A stretch of 64,000 bases of DNA from Lactobacillus pasteurii DSM 23907 = CRBIP 24.76 (GCF_000297025.1 NZ_CAKD01000002.1:18774-82773), one strand, 5' to 3'. Positions 47,580 to 57,303 are shown, counted from the first letter of the stretch. Notes: generated by a model from the sequence alone, not told the origin. Made by a program: numbers and translations.

Positions 47580-48572
47580 ATGAAAATTCTAGTTATCGGT
47601 GGGGCTGGCTACATTGGCTCCCACGCTGTTAAAAAGTTAGTCGCATCAAATCATGATGTAGTTGTCCTAGATTCGCTCTACACCGGTCATCGAAAGGCCG
47701 TTGACGCAAAAGCTAAATTCTATCAAGGCGACATTAATGATACTTATTTAGTTTCAAAGATTTTGCGCGATGAAAAAATCGAAGCTGTCATGCACTTTGC
47801 AGCTTATTCATTGGTCCCTGAATCAGTTAAGTTGCCACTGAAATACTACGAAAACAATGTTTCAGGAATGATTTCACTACTTAAGGCAATGGACGATGCT
47901 AAAGTAAAATACTTGATCTTCTCATCCAGTGCTGCAACTTATGGTATCCCTAAGACCTTGCCAATTACTGAAACTACACCTTTAGCGCCAATCAACCCTT
48001 ACGGCGAAACTAAGATGATGATGGAAAAAATGATGTATTGGGCAGACCAAGCTAATGGTATCAAGTCAATTGCCTTGCGCTATTTCAATGTGGCTGGAGC
48101 TTGTGAAGATGGAACGATTGGTGAAGATCACGGTCCAGAAACCCACTTGATTCCTAATATTTTGAAGAGTGCTATTAGCGGAGATGGCAAATTTACTATC
48201 TTCGGCGATGATTACGATACTAAAGATGGTACCAATATTCGCGACTATGTCCAAGTTGAGGATTTAATCGATGCTCATATTTTGGCGCTCAAGCACTTAA
48301 TGGCAACTAATACATCCGATGTCTTCAACTTAGGAACTGCCCAAGGCTACTCTAACTTAGAAATTCTTCAAGCTGCTAAAGAAGTTACTGGCGTGGACAT
48401 TCCTTATACTATCGGTCCAAGACGTGGTGGCGATCCTGATAGTTTGGTTGCTGACTCAAGCAAGGCCCGCAAAATTCTTGGCTGGCAACCTAAACATGAA
48501 GATCTCAAAGATGTAATCGCCAGCGCTTGGAATTGGCACCAAAATCACCCACAAGGCTTCAATGATAAATAA
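47580..48572 (+). CDS. galE: UDP-glucose 4-epimerase
   Basis: A 330-residue short-chain dehydrogenase/reductase. The NAD+ loop is GGAGYIGSHA (residues 7-16), the catalytic triad contains SSSAATYG and NPYGETK, and the substrate part has YFNVAGA and GTNIRDYVQVEDL. It interconverts UDP-glucose and UDP-galactose for surface glycans and the Leloir route. No other gal genes are adjacent, so a biosynthetic role is likely. Confidence 0.95.
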   Translation: MKILVIGGAGYIGSHAVKKLVASNHDVVVLDSLYTGHRKAVDAKAKFYQGDINDTYLVSKILRDEKIEAVMHFAAYSLVPESVKLPLKYYENNVSGMISLLKAMDDAKVKYLIFSSSAATYGIPKTLPITETTPLAPINPYGETKMMMEKMMYWADQANGIKSIALRYFNVAGACEDGTIGEDHGPETHLIPNILKSAISGDGKFTIFGDDYDTKDGTNIRDYVQVEDLIDAHILALKHLMATNTSDVFNLGTAQGYSNLEILQAAKEVTGVDIPYTIGPRRGGDPDSLVADSSKARKILGWQPKHEDLKDVIASAWNWHQNHPQGFNDK

Positions 48573-48577
48573 ATCAC

Positions 48578-48626
48578 AAATAGTCAAAAGTTTGTCTCTA
48601 TCTAGTCAAATTTTTGACTATTTTTT
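48578..48626 (+). terminator. Terminator of galE
   Basis: Stem AAATAGTCAAAA / TTTTTGACTATTT with T-run on the plus strand. Confidence 0.75.
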
Positions 48627-48699
48627 ATTTTAAGTTATTTTACGTCCTGATTGATATTATCGTATTTTACCAAAAAATAAATTTCAAAAATTTCTCTAT

Positions 48700-48717
48700 T
48701 TGTGTGGTTATACACAA
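48700..48717. promoter_or_regulatory. Rex-like operator upstream of pckA
   Basis: TTGTGTGGTTATACACAA has the TTGTG-N8-CACAA layout of Rex sites. It overlaps the -35 region for a TATATT -10 box at 48731-48736. Confidence 0.5.
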
Positions 48718-48750
48718 ATAATTGTGCTATTATATTTGTGTTGAAAAAAT

Positions 48751-48765
48751 ATGGAAACGCTTTCG
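48751..48765. promoter_or_regulatory. cre site (CcpA) in the pckA leader
   Basis: ATGGAAACGCTTTCG fits WTGNAANCGNWNNCW except at the last base. It lies about 15 bases after the -10 box, a position where CcpA represses. Confidence 0.6.
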
Positions 48766-48788
48766 ATTTTTTAGGAGGATTTTTGCTT

Positions 48789-50447
48789 ATGAGCACAAAA
48801 GAACGTTATCTTCAAAGCGAATTAAGAAAGGCTAACCCAATGTTTAGCCCTGTACGTGCAACTATTGAAAGTGCATTTTACGGAAATAATGTTCATGAAG
48901 TAACAAGCGTTGCTGAAGCATATGAACTAGCTAAAAAACAAGCCGGTGTTATTGTAACTGACTTGCCAATTTTACACACCAAAGAATTAGGTTTGCCACA
49001 AGGCGCAACTCAGTTAGTATACAATCACGGTAAGATTTTAGGTAGAACTGCAAGTGCTCGTCACTTCGTAGACAATCCAAAAGAAGATGCGGCTGCTTTA
49101 GCCGGGAATTTGCGTGAAGATATCTACGCTGGCCATGAGCAAAAATACTTAAAGGCCACTGTTTTAGTTGGCCTTGACCCAACATTTTCAATTAAAGCTC
49201 ATGTGATGATGCCTGAAGACCAAGCCTTCAACCTATTGTCATACATCTTAAACTTCCACTTCTTTGACGACGAGGCTGCTAAGATCTACGAAAACTCAAG
49301 AGCTTACGATGAACCTGACATTTACTTCTACTTCGATCCAAATGTCACTGATGTAGATTATCCAAAGGGCTTAGGTGTCTTTGACGCACCTCACAACTGT
49401 GCCGCTGTCTTTGGCTTGCGCTACTTCGGTGAATTAAAGAAGGGAACTTTGACTTTGGCTTGGGCTATGGCTCACCGTCACAACTACACTGCTTGCCACG
49501 GTGGTGAAAAGTCATTCCACTTTGAAGACAAGGATGATAAGGTATTTGCCTTCTACGGCTTGTCAGGATCTGGTAAATCAACTTTGACTCACGAAATGTA
49601 CGATGGCAAATATGACATTACTGTCTTGCACGACGATGCCTTCATCATTTCACGTGAAGATGGCTCATCTGTTGCCCTTGAGCCTTCATACTTCGACAAG
49701 ACCAACGACTACCCAGCTGGTCACCACGAGACTGAATACTACACTACCATTATGAACTGTGCAGTAACCCAAGATGATGCTGGCAAGAAAGTTATCGTAA
49801 CTGAAGACTTGCGTAACGGCAACGGTCGTGTTATCAAGTCACGCTACACTTCAGCTCACCGTGTTGACTTTGAAAAAGCACCTATTACTGCTTTGTTCTG
49901 GATCATGAAAGATGGTTCATTGCCACCTCTACTTAAGATCGACAACCCTACTTTAGCAACTACAATGGGCTGTACTTTGGCAACCAAGAGAACCTCAGCT
50001 GAAAACCTTCCAGAAGGATTCGATATGAACACCTTGGTTATCGAACCATTTGCAGATCCATTTAGAGCTTATCCAGTTTCTGGTGACTACCGTGACTTCA
50101 AGGAATTGTTCGAAAAACGTGGCGCAACTTGCTACATTTTGAACACTGATGCCTTCATGGGCAAGGATATTCCAAAGGAAATTACTAAGAAGTTAGTCGA
50201 AGAATTGGCTAACGACACCATTACTGATGCTTCATGGAAGGCATTTGGCAACTTCAAGGGTGTTTCCTACTTGCCAATCGATGGCTACGAAGTTCACCTT
50301 GATGACCCTGAATACCAAAAGACTTTAGCTAAGAGAATGCAAGACCGTTTGGACTGGGTAAACAGATACAACGAAGAAAATCCTGAAACCCCTATTCAAG
50401 CAGAAGCTAAGGAAACTTTGGAAAACATTATCAAAGAACTAAACTAA
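48789..50447 (+). CDS. pckA: Phosphoenolpyruvate carboxykinase (ATP)
   Basis: A 552-residue ATP-dependent PEPCK. The P-loop is GLSGSGKSTLTHEM, preceded by HGGEKSFHFEDKDD, with the HDDAF metal site and FDKTNDY. The ATG at 48789 is chosen behind TTAGGAGGA; the longer frame contains the promoter and operators. In lactobacilli without a full TCA cycle the enzyme most often links oxaloacetate and PEP in either direction. Regulation by a cre site and a Rex-like site is suggested by its leader. Confidence 0.95.
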   Translation: MSTKERYLQSELRKANPMFSPVRATIESAFYGNNVHEVTSVAEAYELAKKQAGVIVTDLPILHTKELGLPQGATQLVYNHGKILGRTASARHFVDNPKEDAAALAGNLREDIYAGHEQKYLKATVLVGLDPTFSIKAHVMMPEDQAFNLLSYILNFHFFDDEAAKIYENSRAYDEPDIYFYFDPNVTDVDYPKGLGVFDAPHNCAAVFGLRYFGELKKGTLTLAWAMAHRHNYTACHGGEKSFHFEDKDDKVFAFYGLSGSGKSTLTHEMYDGKYDITVLHDDAFIISREDGSSVALEPSYFDKTNDYPAGHHETEYYTTIMNCAVTQDDAGKKVIVTEDLRNGNGRVIKSRYTSAHRVDFEKAPITALFWIMKDGSLPPLLKIDNPTLATTMGCTLATKRTSAENLPEGFDMNTLVIEPFADPFRAYPVSGDYRDFKELFEKRGATCYILNTDAFMGKDIPKEITKKLVEELANDTITDASWKAFGNFKGVSYLPIDGYEVHLDDPEYQKTLAKRMQDRLDWVNRYNEENPETPIQAEAKETLENIIKELN

Positions 50448-50490
50448 TCAATAATCTAATCTCACAAATAATCTCCAAACCACCTTCAAA

Positions 50491-50523
50491 AAAGGAGCCG
50501 GCAAAATTGCCGACTCCTTTTTG
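50491..50523. terminator. Terminator between convergent pckA and CMD-family genes
   Basis: Stem AAAGGAGCCGGCAA / TTGCCGACTCCTTT with A- and T-runs on either side. Confidence 0.85.
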
Positions 50524-50530
50524 ATTATAA

Positions 50531-51247
50531 TTATTTATTTTCAGCTGCTTGCTTAATTGCCGAAATAGCATTCAAGCTTCTTGGATAACCGATATAAGGT
50601 ACATTATGTAAAACTACCTTGGTCAAAAATTCTTCGCTATTTCCTATTCCCAAATTAGCCTTAGCATGTGCTAATAGCTGAGGTTCAACTCCTCCTTGAG
50701 CTGCTAGATAGCAGAAAGTGATCAATTCCCGGTCTTGGTCGCTAAGTCCCGTTCTAGTGTAGTAATCGCCAAAACAGTTTTCTGCTAGCCACTTATTAAT
50801 GGTGCCTTTTTTGGCAAAATCCTTCATCCCTGGACCAAATAATCTTATTTGCGTTTCTTCACCTTTTTCTAGGCGATTTTCCAATGTTGTCGTAGCTTGA
50901 GATGGCAAAGGCAGTTCAATATTTCTGGCTACCATAATTTCATTGGTGACCTTGAAAAATGGCAAAACTCTGCCAAGTCCTAAATAGTCAGGTGCTTGGT
51001 ACAAAACTTCTTTAATTTCTACTGGAGTTAAGCCATTATAAAGTGCTACTGGCAGCATTAGCTTATATTCGTCCAATCCTTGGCAACCCAATAAATAAGC
51101 TAAGGTTGAAAGCATTTTTACTCTATCTGGCAAATCAATTTCATCAATAACTTCTTTAAAGGCAAAATTGGTTAAACGTTCAAATGCTTCTGGATCAGTT
51201 TCTTTTAAAAAGCTATGAGCATTAATTGCATCTTTAGTAATTGACAT
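50531..51247 (-). CDS. Carboxymuconolactone decarboxylase/AhpD-like tandem-domain protein
   Basis: A 238-residue protein with two CMD-type helical domains (about 20-110 and 140-232). The second has the family pattern DRELITFCYLAAQGGVEPQLLAHAKANL...FLTKVVLHNVPYIGYPR. The CxxC thiol pair of peroxidase-type AhpD is missing (only GCQG is seen), so redox activity is doubtful. ATG 51247 is used behind AGTAGG. It may be a lactonase or decarboxylase relative; function unproven. Confidence 0.8.
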   Translation of the reverse strand: MSITKDAINAHSFLKETDPEAFERLTNFAFKEVIDEIDLPDRVKMLSTLAYLLGCQGLDEYKLMLPVALYNGLTPVEIKEVLYQAPDYLGLGRVLPFFKVTNEIMVARNIELPLPSQATTTLENRLEKGEETQIRLFGPGMKDFAKKGTINKWLAENCFGDYYTRTGLSDQDRELITFCYLAAQGGVEPQLLAHAKANLGIGNSEEFLTKVVLHNVPYIGYPRSLNAISAIKQAAENK

Positions 51248-51360
51248 TTTTCTACCTACTTTCAAACTTTCTATAGTTATCTCAACTATAATCTAGTCCT
51301 TTTTCTTAACTAATAAAAATACTTATTTTCGATTTTTGACTATGCAAAATAGGTATCAAA

Positions 51361-51410
51361 AACAGCCTGAGCTTGCGAGATAATTTTCGCAGTTCAGACT
51401 GTTCTTTTTG
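51361..51410 (-). terminator. Terminator of adhE
   Basis: Stem AACAGCCTGA...GCGA / TCGC...TCAGACTGTT. The plus strand carries the stronger T-run; placed directly after the adhE stop. Confidence 0.55.
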
Positions 51411-51425
51411 GTTGTTTAGTTCTTT

Positions 51426-54044
51426 TTACTTGATGCCTTTGCCTTCGTAGCAATCCTTCATCAAAGCAGTAATTTGAGAGATTAATGGAGAAACTGGGTT
51501 AGTTACCGTGTTTTGGTCGCCATATGCTTCTACAGCTAAGTCTTCAACTTTCTTGTCGAAGTTTGCCTTATCAACTCCGTAAGCCTTGTAGGCAAGTTTG
51601 ATATTTACGCCTTTAGCAAGGTCGATAAGCTTTTCCACCAACTTTTCAACAAGCTCGTGATCAGTTGAGCCAGTCAAACCTAAAGATCTAGCGATTTCAG
51701 CATAATCCCTTTCAGCTCTGTAAACTGAGTAATGTGGCCACATAGCAAGCTTTTCAGGACGCTTAGCGTTGAATCTGATAACTTGTGGTAAAGCAACTGC
51801 ATCGCTGACGCCACTTGGAATATTGAAAGTTGAGCCAATTGCATGAGCAATTGAGTGTTCCAAACCTAGGAAGGCGTTTGAGTAAGCCATACCAGCGATT
51901 GTAGCTGCATCATGCATACGCTTGCGCGCATCAAGGTCGCCACCGTAAGAAGCCTTCAAGTTGTTGAAAATAGTCTTGATAGCTTCTAATGACCAGCCAC
52001 GAGTAAAGTCAGTAGCCATCGTTGAAACGTAACTTTCAATTGCATGTCCCAAAGCTTCAAAGCCTGACCAAGCAATTAAGCGTTGAGGCAATTCTTCAAC
52101 GAATTGGTCATCCACGATTGAAACATCTGGAATCAAAGCATAATCGCAAAGAGTGTGCTTAAGACCAGTTTTTCCGTCAGTAATGACTGAAACTGGTGAA
52201 ACTTCTGAACCAGTACCTGAAGTAGTTGGAATACATACAAGCTTTACATCATTTGACTTAGGGAATCTTACAACGCGCTTTCTGATATCAAGAAACTTTT
52301 GGTAAGCTTCGGCAAAACTCATGTCTGGATTTTCATAGAACAATCTCATTGCCTTAGCAGCATCCATAACTGATCCACCACCGATTGCAACGATTGCATC
52401 TGGCTTAAAGATGTTCATTCTGTGAACGCCGTCTTTAATGACATCAATTGTTGGGTTAAGCGTTACAGCCTTAAATACTTCATAGCTCTTATTGCCGCGA
52501 CGCTTTGAGATAATGTCGGTAATTTCATCGGCAAAGCCTAAATCTGCTACACCTTCGTCAGTTACGACGAAAAAGCGATGAACATCAGGCATGTGCTTTA
52601 AATAGTTGGCAGCGTTGTGTTCAAAATATGTCTTAGCAGGTACTTTTACCCATTGCATATTGTCCCGGCGCATTGCAACTGTTTTGATATTTAATAAATC
52701 TCTTGCTCCAACATTGTGTGAGAAGATGTTTGCACCGTATGAACCAGTACCTAAAGTTAATGATGGCAACATGTTGTTGTAGAGATCACCAATACCACCT
52801 AAAGCAGCTGGAGAGTTGACCAAGATTCGGCAAGCGTCCATTTCAGCTGAAAATTCATTGATGATCTTCTTATCATTTGAGTGAATACCGGCTGTGTGAC
52901 CGCGACCACCGTAATCAAGCAATTCATGACAAATTCTAAATGCATCTGCAGTGTTCTTGGCACGGTACAAAGTAAAGACTGGTGACAATTTTTCAGCTGA
53001 AAGTGGGAAGGCTTTACCTACACCTTGGTATTCCGCAATGATTACTTTGGTGTTTTCAGGAACATCTACTCCGCAAAGCTTGGCAATTCCGTAGGCTGAC
53101 TTACCAGCAACTGGACCAGCAACAGTCCCTCTTCTTGGATCGATAAAGTTTTGTTCAAACTTCTTGATTTCTTCCTTGTTCAAGAAGTAGCAGTTCCACT
53201 TCTTGAATTCTTCCTTAACCTTGTCGTAAATTTCGTTGTCAACAACAACTGAGTTTTCAGAAGCACAAACCATACCGTTGTCAAAGGTCTTTGACAAGAT
53301 AATGTCGTAAACGGCTCTTTCAAAGTTAGCTGACTTTTCAATGTAGGAAGGACCATTACCAGGACCAACACCGATAGCTGGCTTGCCGGATGAGTAAGCA
53401 GCCTTAACCATGCCAGGACCACCAGTTGCCAAAATAGTTTGAACATCTGGGTGAGTCATCAAATCATTAGTAGCTTGGATACTTGGTTCTTCAATCCATT
53501 GAATGGCATTCTTAGGTGCTCCAGCAGCTTCAGCAGCGGCTTGGATGATTTTAGCAGTTGCTACACAGCACTTTTGTGCTTGTGGGTGAAAACCAAAGAT
53601 AATGGTATTTCTAGTCTTCAAAGCAAGCATTGCCTTAAAAATAGTTGTTGAAGTTGGGTTAGTAACTGGTGTAACACCAGCGATTACACCCTTAGGTTCG
53701 GCAATCTTGGTTAAACCAAGTTCTTTATCTTCTTCAATTACACCGACTGTCTTTTCGTGACGCAAACTGTTCCAAATATTTTCACTGGCATACATGTTCT
53801 TGATAGTCTTATCTTCAACGATTCCACGGCCAGTTTCTTCAACAGCCATCTTAGCAAGCGCATAGGCATTCTTTTCACCAGCAGTTGCGATGGCTTCACA
53901 AATCTTATCCACTTGTTCTTGGGTAAAGTCTGCTATAATATCTAAAGCAGTATGTGATTTTTTAACTAAGTTATCCACCATCTGGTGAATTTGTTCGTTC
54001 TTGTCTTCTTGAGTCACTACAACTTTTTCTTGAGTTTTCCCCAT
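51426..54044 (-). CDS. adhE: Bifunctional acetaldehyde-CoA/alcohol dehydrogenase
   Basis: An 872-residue fusion. The N-terminal CoA-acylating aldehyde dehydrogenase has its catalytic cysteine at 260 (NGMVCASEN). The C-terminal iron-dependent alcohol dehydrogenase has AIGGGSVMDAAKAM, PTTSGTGSEVSPVSVITD and the metal ligands in GLEHSIAHAIGS. It reduces acetyl-CoA to ethanol, regenerating NAD+, and forms spirosomes in other species. Full length and no breaks. Its promoter carries a Rex box and a distant cre site. Confidence 0.97.
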   Translation of the reverse strand: MGKTQEKVVVTQEDKNEQIHQMVDNLVKKSHTALDIIADFTQEQVDKICEAIATAGEKNAYALAKMAVEETGRGIVEDKTIKNMYASENIWNSLRHEKTVGVIEEDKELGLTKIAEPKGVIAGVTPVTNPTSTTIFKAMLALKTRNTIIFGFHPQAQKCCVATAKIIQAAAEAAGAPKNAIQWIEEPSIQATNDLMTHPDVQTILATGGPGMVKAAYSSGKPAIGVGPGNGPSYIEKSANFERAVYDIILSKTFDNGMVCASENSVVVDNEIYDKVKEEFKKWNCYFLNKEEIKKFEQNFIDPRRGTVAGPVAGKSAYGIAKLCGVDVPENTKVIIAEYQGVGKAFPLSAEKLSPVFTLYRAKNTADAFRICHELLDYGGRGHTAGIHSNDKKIINEFSAEMDACRILVNSPAALGGIGDLYNNMLPSLTLGTGSYGANIFSHNVGARDLLNIKTVAMRRDNMQWVKVPAKTYFEHNAANYLKHMPDVHRFFVVTDEGVADLGFADEITDIISKRRGNKSYEVFKAVTLNPTIDVIKDGVHRMNIFKPDAIVAIGGGSVMDAAKAMRLFYENPDMSFAEAYQKFLDIRKRVVRFPKSNDVKLVCIPTTSGTGSEVSPVSVITDGKTGLKHTLCDYALIPDVSIVDDQFVEELPQRLIAWSGFEALGHAIESYVSTMATDFTRGWSLEAIKTIFNNLKASYGGDLDARKRMHDAATIAGMAYSNAFLGLEHSIAHAIGSTFNIPSGVSDAVALPQVIRFNAKRPEKLAMWPHYSVYRAERDYAEIARSLGLTGSTDHELVEKLVEKLIDLAKGVNIKLAYKAYGVDKANFDKKVEDLAVEAYGDQNTVTNPVSPLISQITALMKDCYEGKGIK

Positions 54045-54080
54045 TTTATCTAGCCTCTTAGCCTCTCAAATTTTTACTAC

Positions 54081-54098
54081 TTGTGAAATTCTTTACAA
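54081..54098. promoter_or_regulatory. Rex operator of adhE
   Basis: TTGTGAAATTCTTTACAA differs from the Rex consensus TTGTGAAWWWWTTCACAA at few positions. It begins five bases downstream of the adhE -10 box, across the transcription start, so NADH-responsive repression is expected. A weaker TTTGTGAATTAACAAA lies near 54223-54240. Confidence 0.65.
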
Positions 54099-54103
54099 TG
54101 ACT

Positions 54104-54131
54104 AATATAACACACTTGAAAGTAATGTAAA
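54104..54131 (-). promoter_or_regulatory. Promoter of adhE
   Basis: Minus strand: -35 TTTACA (54126-54131), a 16-base spacer and -10 TATATT (54104-54109). Confidence 0.55.
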
Positions 54132-54199
54132 TACCCAATTTTTGTTTTCATAAACTGAACAAAGTTTCCGATTTGACGCCATTTTTACTATTGCAAGCG

Positions 54200-54213
54200 T
54201 GTAAGCGCTATCT
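54200..54213. promoter_or_regulatory. cre-like site between adhE and the permease gene
   Basis: TGTAAGCGCTATCT fits TGNAANCGNWNNCW. It lies about 70 bases upstream of the adhE -35 box and 150 bases before the divergent permease. The remainder of the 320-base gap holds both leaders, with a TATAAT at 54285-54290 for the permease. Confidence 0.45.
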
Positions 54214-54366
54214 ATAGCTATAGTTTGTGAATTAACAAACTTTTAGTAAGAGAAAAAATTAATTTACGTTTTTGGCTAAAAATTATAATTAAACTAAGAT
54301 TTATGGTTTATTCTAATTTTTGCTCTTTTACATGCTAAAATTTAAGTAATATAGGGAGGATATTTT

Positions 54367-55740
54367 ATGAAAGATAAAAAAACAGATATTTCAAACGGTT
54401 ATAAGCGTTCGCTTAGCAATTCGCATATTCAGCTAATTGCTTTAGGTGGAGCTATCGGAACCGGATTATTTCTTGGAGTTGGCGATAGCATTCACCGAGC
54501 TGGGCCCAGTGTGCTTTTGATTTATGTTATTGTGGGAATTTTCCTCTTTTTATTGATGCGAGCTTTAGGAGAATTAATTCTGTCGGATTTAAGCAAGCAC
54601 ACTTACATCGAATTTATTGAAAAATATCTCGGCAAAGACTTAGGTTTTATTACTGGCTATCTTTATTGGATTAGTTGGATCAGCTTGGGAATGGCTGAAA
54701 TAACCGCTCTAGGAATTTATTTCCGCTACTGGTTCCCGCATCTAGCCACTTGGATTCCTGGGGTAGTCACGATTGTCTTATTGCTATTGATTAATTTGAT
54801 TTCAGCCAAATTTTTTGGGAATTTGGAATTTAGTTTTTCAATTATCAAAATTTTGATGATCGTTGCTTTTGTAATTTTGGTCGCTTATCTGCTTTTGACA
54901 GGTGGAAAAACGAGCTTTGGGCCTGTAATTTTTGCAAATTTGGATGATAACGGCGGATTTTTTGCTAGAGGGGCACAAGGATTCTTCCAAGGCTTCCAAA
55001 TGGTTATCTTCAGCTTTATTGGGGTTGAATTAATTGGTCTAACTGCAGCTGAAGCTCGAGATCCTGAAAAAACTCTCTCACGCGCAATCAATCAGTTGCC
55101 GCTACGGATAATTTTGTTCTATGTTCTGGCAATTTTGGCAATCTTGTTAGTAATTCCTTGGTCAAAAGTAGCCACAAATTCCAGTCCATTCGTTCAAGCG
55201 CTAGAAGCAACTGGCTTGAGCGATGCTAGTTCGATCATAAATTTCGTCGTAATTTCAGCTGCTATTTCGGCAACTAATAGTTTCTTGTATAGTGCAGGAA
55301 GACTTTTATTTTCTGTTACTTTCAACGGCAAGGGAAAATGGAATCAAACTTTCGGCAAGCTTTCTAGACGCCAACTGCCTCAAAACAGTTTGATCTTGTC
55401 AGCCCTTTTGATGGGACTTGCTCCACTTATTACCTTGGTTATCGGCAATGAAGCTTTTAATTTTATCTCATCGACTTCAACGAGCATGTTTTTGATCATC
55501 TGGTGCTTAATGATTTTGACTCATATTGTTTACCGCAAAAAGACGCCTAAAAATGAATTGCATGATTTTAAAATGCCTCTATTTCCATTTTTGGACTATT
55601 TAGTCTTGGCATTCTTCATCAGCATGATTATTCTTTTGCTGATTTTGCCAAATTATCGCTTGGCAATTGCTAGCGGTCTGGGGATTTTCGTTATCTTGTA
55701 TCTAATTGCCAAAATTTGGCGCAAAGAAAAAGAAGACTAA
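54367..55740 (+). CDS. APC-family amino acid permease
   Basis: A 457-residue transporter with 12 hydrophobic segments. The N-terminal SNSHIQLIALGGAIGTGLFLGVGDSI is the hallmark of the AAT/APC amino acid:H+ symporters, and FSFIGVELIGLTAAEARDPEKTL is the second family signature. The transported amino acid cannot be fixed from sequence. A GGGAGGA ribosome site precedes the ATG. It is monocistronic with a terminator that includes its own stop codon. Confidence 0.92.
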   Translation: MKDKKTDISNGYKRSLSNSHIQLIALGGAIGTGLFLGVGDSIHRAGPSVLLIYVIVGIFLFLLMRALGELILSDLSKHTYIEFIEKYLGKDLGFITGYLYWISWISLGMAEITALGIYFRYWFPHLATWIPGVVTIVLLLLINLISAKFFGNLEFSFSIIKILMIVAFVILVAYLLLTGGKTSFGPVIFANLDDNGGFFARGAQGFFQGFQMVIFSFIGVELIGLTAAEARDPEKTLSRAINQLPLRIILFYVLAILAILLVIPWSKVATNSSPFVQALEATGLSDASSIINFVVISAAISATNSFLYSAGRLLFSVTFNGKGKWNQTFGKLSRRQLPQNSLILSALLMGLAPLITLVIGNEAFNFISSTSTSMFLIIWCLMILTHIVYRKKTPKNELHDFKMPLFPFLDYLVLAFFISMIILLLILPNYRLAIASGLGIFVILYLIAKIWRKEKED

Positions 55741-55787
55741 TTGATCTTTCACCTAAGTGGTCGGATCAATCCGTCTTCTTTTTTTAT
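55727..55787. terminator. Terminator between the permease and acetyltransferase genes
   Basis: Long hairpin: AGAAGAC..TTGATC pairs with GATCAATCCGTCTTCT, then a T-run on the plus strand. The base of the stem is in the last permease codons. Confidence 0.65.
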
Positions 55788-56293
55788 TTGATGTTTTTGA
55801 TAAATTTAGCAGGAACGCCAGCAACCACGCTATTAGCAGCTACATTCTTGGTTACCACAGCTCCGGCTGCTATAACTGCATTTTTGCCCACTCTAATTCC
55901 AGGTAAAATCGTTGCCCCGGCGCCTATCCAGGCATTTTTTTCAATTATGACTTCCTTTAACTCTAGTTCCTTGCGTCTTGCAGGCTCTAAGCAATGGTTA
56001 ACTGTAATAATTTTTGCACCTGGTCCAATCAAAACGTCATCTTCAATCGTAATTTTTCCAAGATCGGTCATCATTACGCCCATGTTGATAAATACTCGTT
56101 GTCCAATTTTTATTCTAAATCCACAATCTGAATAAAAAGGTAATCGAATTTCAGATGATGCTGGTAAAGGTCGGCCCATAATTTCACTCAAAAGCTGGCG
56201 AGTCTCACTATCAGTATGCCGGCCGGTATTCAAATTCTGAAGCAAGCGCTGATTTTGAGCAATTCGCTGCTTCTCTGCCTCACTCAATCCCAT
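55784..56293 (-). CDS. Maltose/galactoside-type O-acetyltransferase (left-handed beta-helix)
   Basis: A 169-residue trimeric hexapeptide-repeat acetyltransferase like Maa, LacA and NodL. The repeat region (about 60-165) contains ITVNHCLEPARRKE with the catalytic His, KNAWIGAGATILPGIRVG and NAVIAAGAVVTKNV. It is slightly shorter than the typical 185-200 residues. The acceptor sugar is unknown. It is divergent from a LysR gene, which may regulate it. Confidence 0.9.
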   Translation of the reverse strand: MGLSEAEKQRIAQNQRLLQNLNTGRHTDSETRQLLSEIMGRPLPASSEIRLPFYSDCGFRIKIGQRVFINMGVMMTDLGKITIEDDVLIGPGAKIITVNHCLEPARRKELELKEVIIEKNAWIGAGATILPGIRVGKNAVIAAGAVVTKNVAANSVVAGVPAKFIKNIK

Positions 56294-56407
56294 TTTGGTT
56301 CCTCTTTTCTTCCAATCTGTTGATAAGTCTAAGTTTAAGTAGTAAGCTTAAAAATGTAAAAAAGTTATTAATTATAATTTTCGATAACAAAATTTTATGG
56401 TGATCAA

Positions 56408-57295
56408 ATGGAATTAAGAGTTTTAAATTATTTTCTTGCTACTGCACAAGAATTAAATATGACTCGGGCAGCTGAAAAATTATTAGTCTCTCAACCAGCT
56501 CTTTCAAGACAAATTGCAGATTTGGAAGCAGAGCTTGGAGTTAAATTATTTATCAGACAACCTCGCAGGCTAATTCTGACTTCGGCAGGACGCTACTTAC
56601 AAACTCAAGCTAAGGAAATTTTAGCTTTAGCCGACAAAACCAAGCAAAATTTGATTTCTAGCACCGTAATTAACGGCGACTTAACCATTGGTGCAGGCGA
56701 AAGCTACGCAATGCAAAGAATCCTTAACCTGCTCAGTGAATTGATTGAAGATTATCCTGAAGTCAAAGTTCATCTCTTCAGTGGCGATTATACTGTCACT
56801 GAGCAAAAGTTGAACAACGGTACCTTGGATTTTGCGGTTATCATGGGGGATCTGCCCCTGGGCAATTATGAGAGCCTGCAACTCCCTGAAAAAGACCGCT
56901 GGGGCGTTTTGATGAGTAAGGATGATGAATTAGCCAAGCTAGATAGTATTCGTCCTGAGGACCTGGTAAACCGGCAAATTTTGAATTCAGAACAGGCAAG
57001 CGAGAAAGGCAGATTCCAGCGTTGGTTTGGAAATCTTTATCGTCAGGTAAACTTTGTTGGTACTTATAATCTTTACTACAATGCCGGTTTAATGGCGAAA
57101 AACAGCAAAATATTGATCCTAAGCTACGATCGACTTGCTAATACTAGCGAAGACTTTGATCTGGTCTTTCGTCCGCTCTCACCAGCTTTAACCGAGCCAG
57201 TAACCATTATTTGGAAACATGAAACTGAACTTTCCACAATCGCTCAATTGTTTATTAATCGACTATCTGCTTCAATTTCTGATGATACCAAATAA
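56408..57295 (+). CDS. LysR-family transcriptional regulator
   Basis: A 295-residue LTTR. The HTH is at residues 1-60 (ELRVLNYFLATAQELNMTRAAEKLLVSQPALSRQIADLEAELG), followed by the effector-binding periplasmic-protein-like domain (about 90-290). It is divergent from the O-acetyltransferase gene across 114 bases, the usual arrangement for a LysR target. Effector unknown. Confidence 0.92.
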   Translation: MELRVLNYFLATAQELNMTRAAEKLLVSQPALSRQIADLEAELGVKLFIRQPRRLILTSAGRYLQTQAKEILALADKTKQNLISSTVINGDLTIGAGESYAMQRILNLLSELIEDYPEVKVHLFSGDYTVTEQKLNNGTLDFAVIMGDLPLGNYESLQLPEKDRWGVLMSKDDELAKLDSIRPEDLVNRQILNSEQASEKGRFQRWFGNLYRQVNFVGTYNLYYNAGLMAKNSKILILSYDRLANTSEDFDLVFRPLSPALTEPVTIIWKHETELSTIAQLFINRLSASISDDTK

Positions 57296-57303
57296 ATAGC
57301 ATA

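Noticed and set aside
48702..48788. N-terminal extension of pckA by 29 residues
   Set aside because: The extension contains the -10 box, the cre site and the ribosome site; the family starts at the later ATG.
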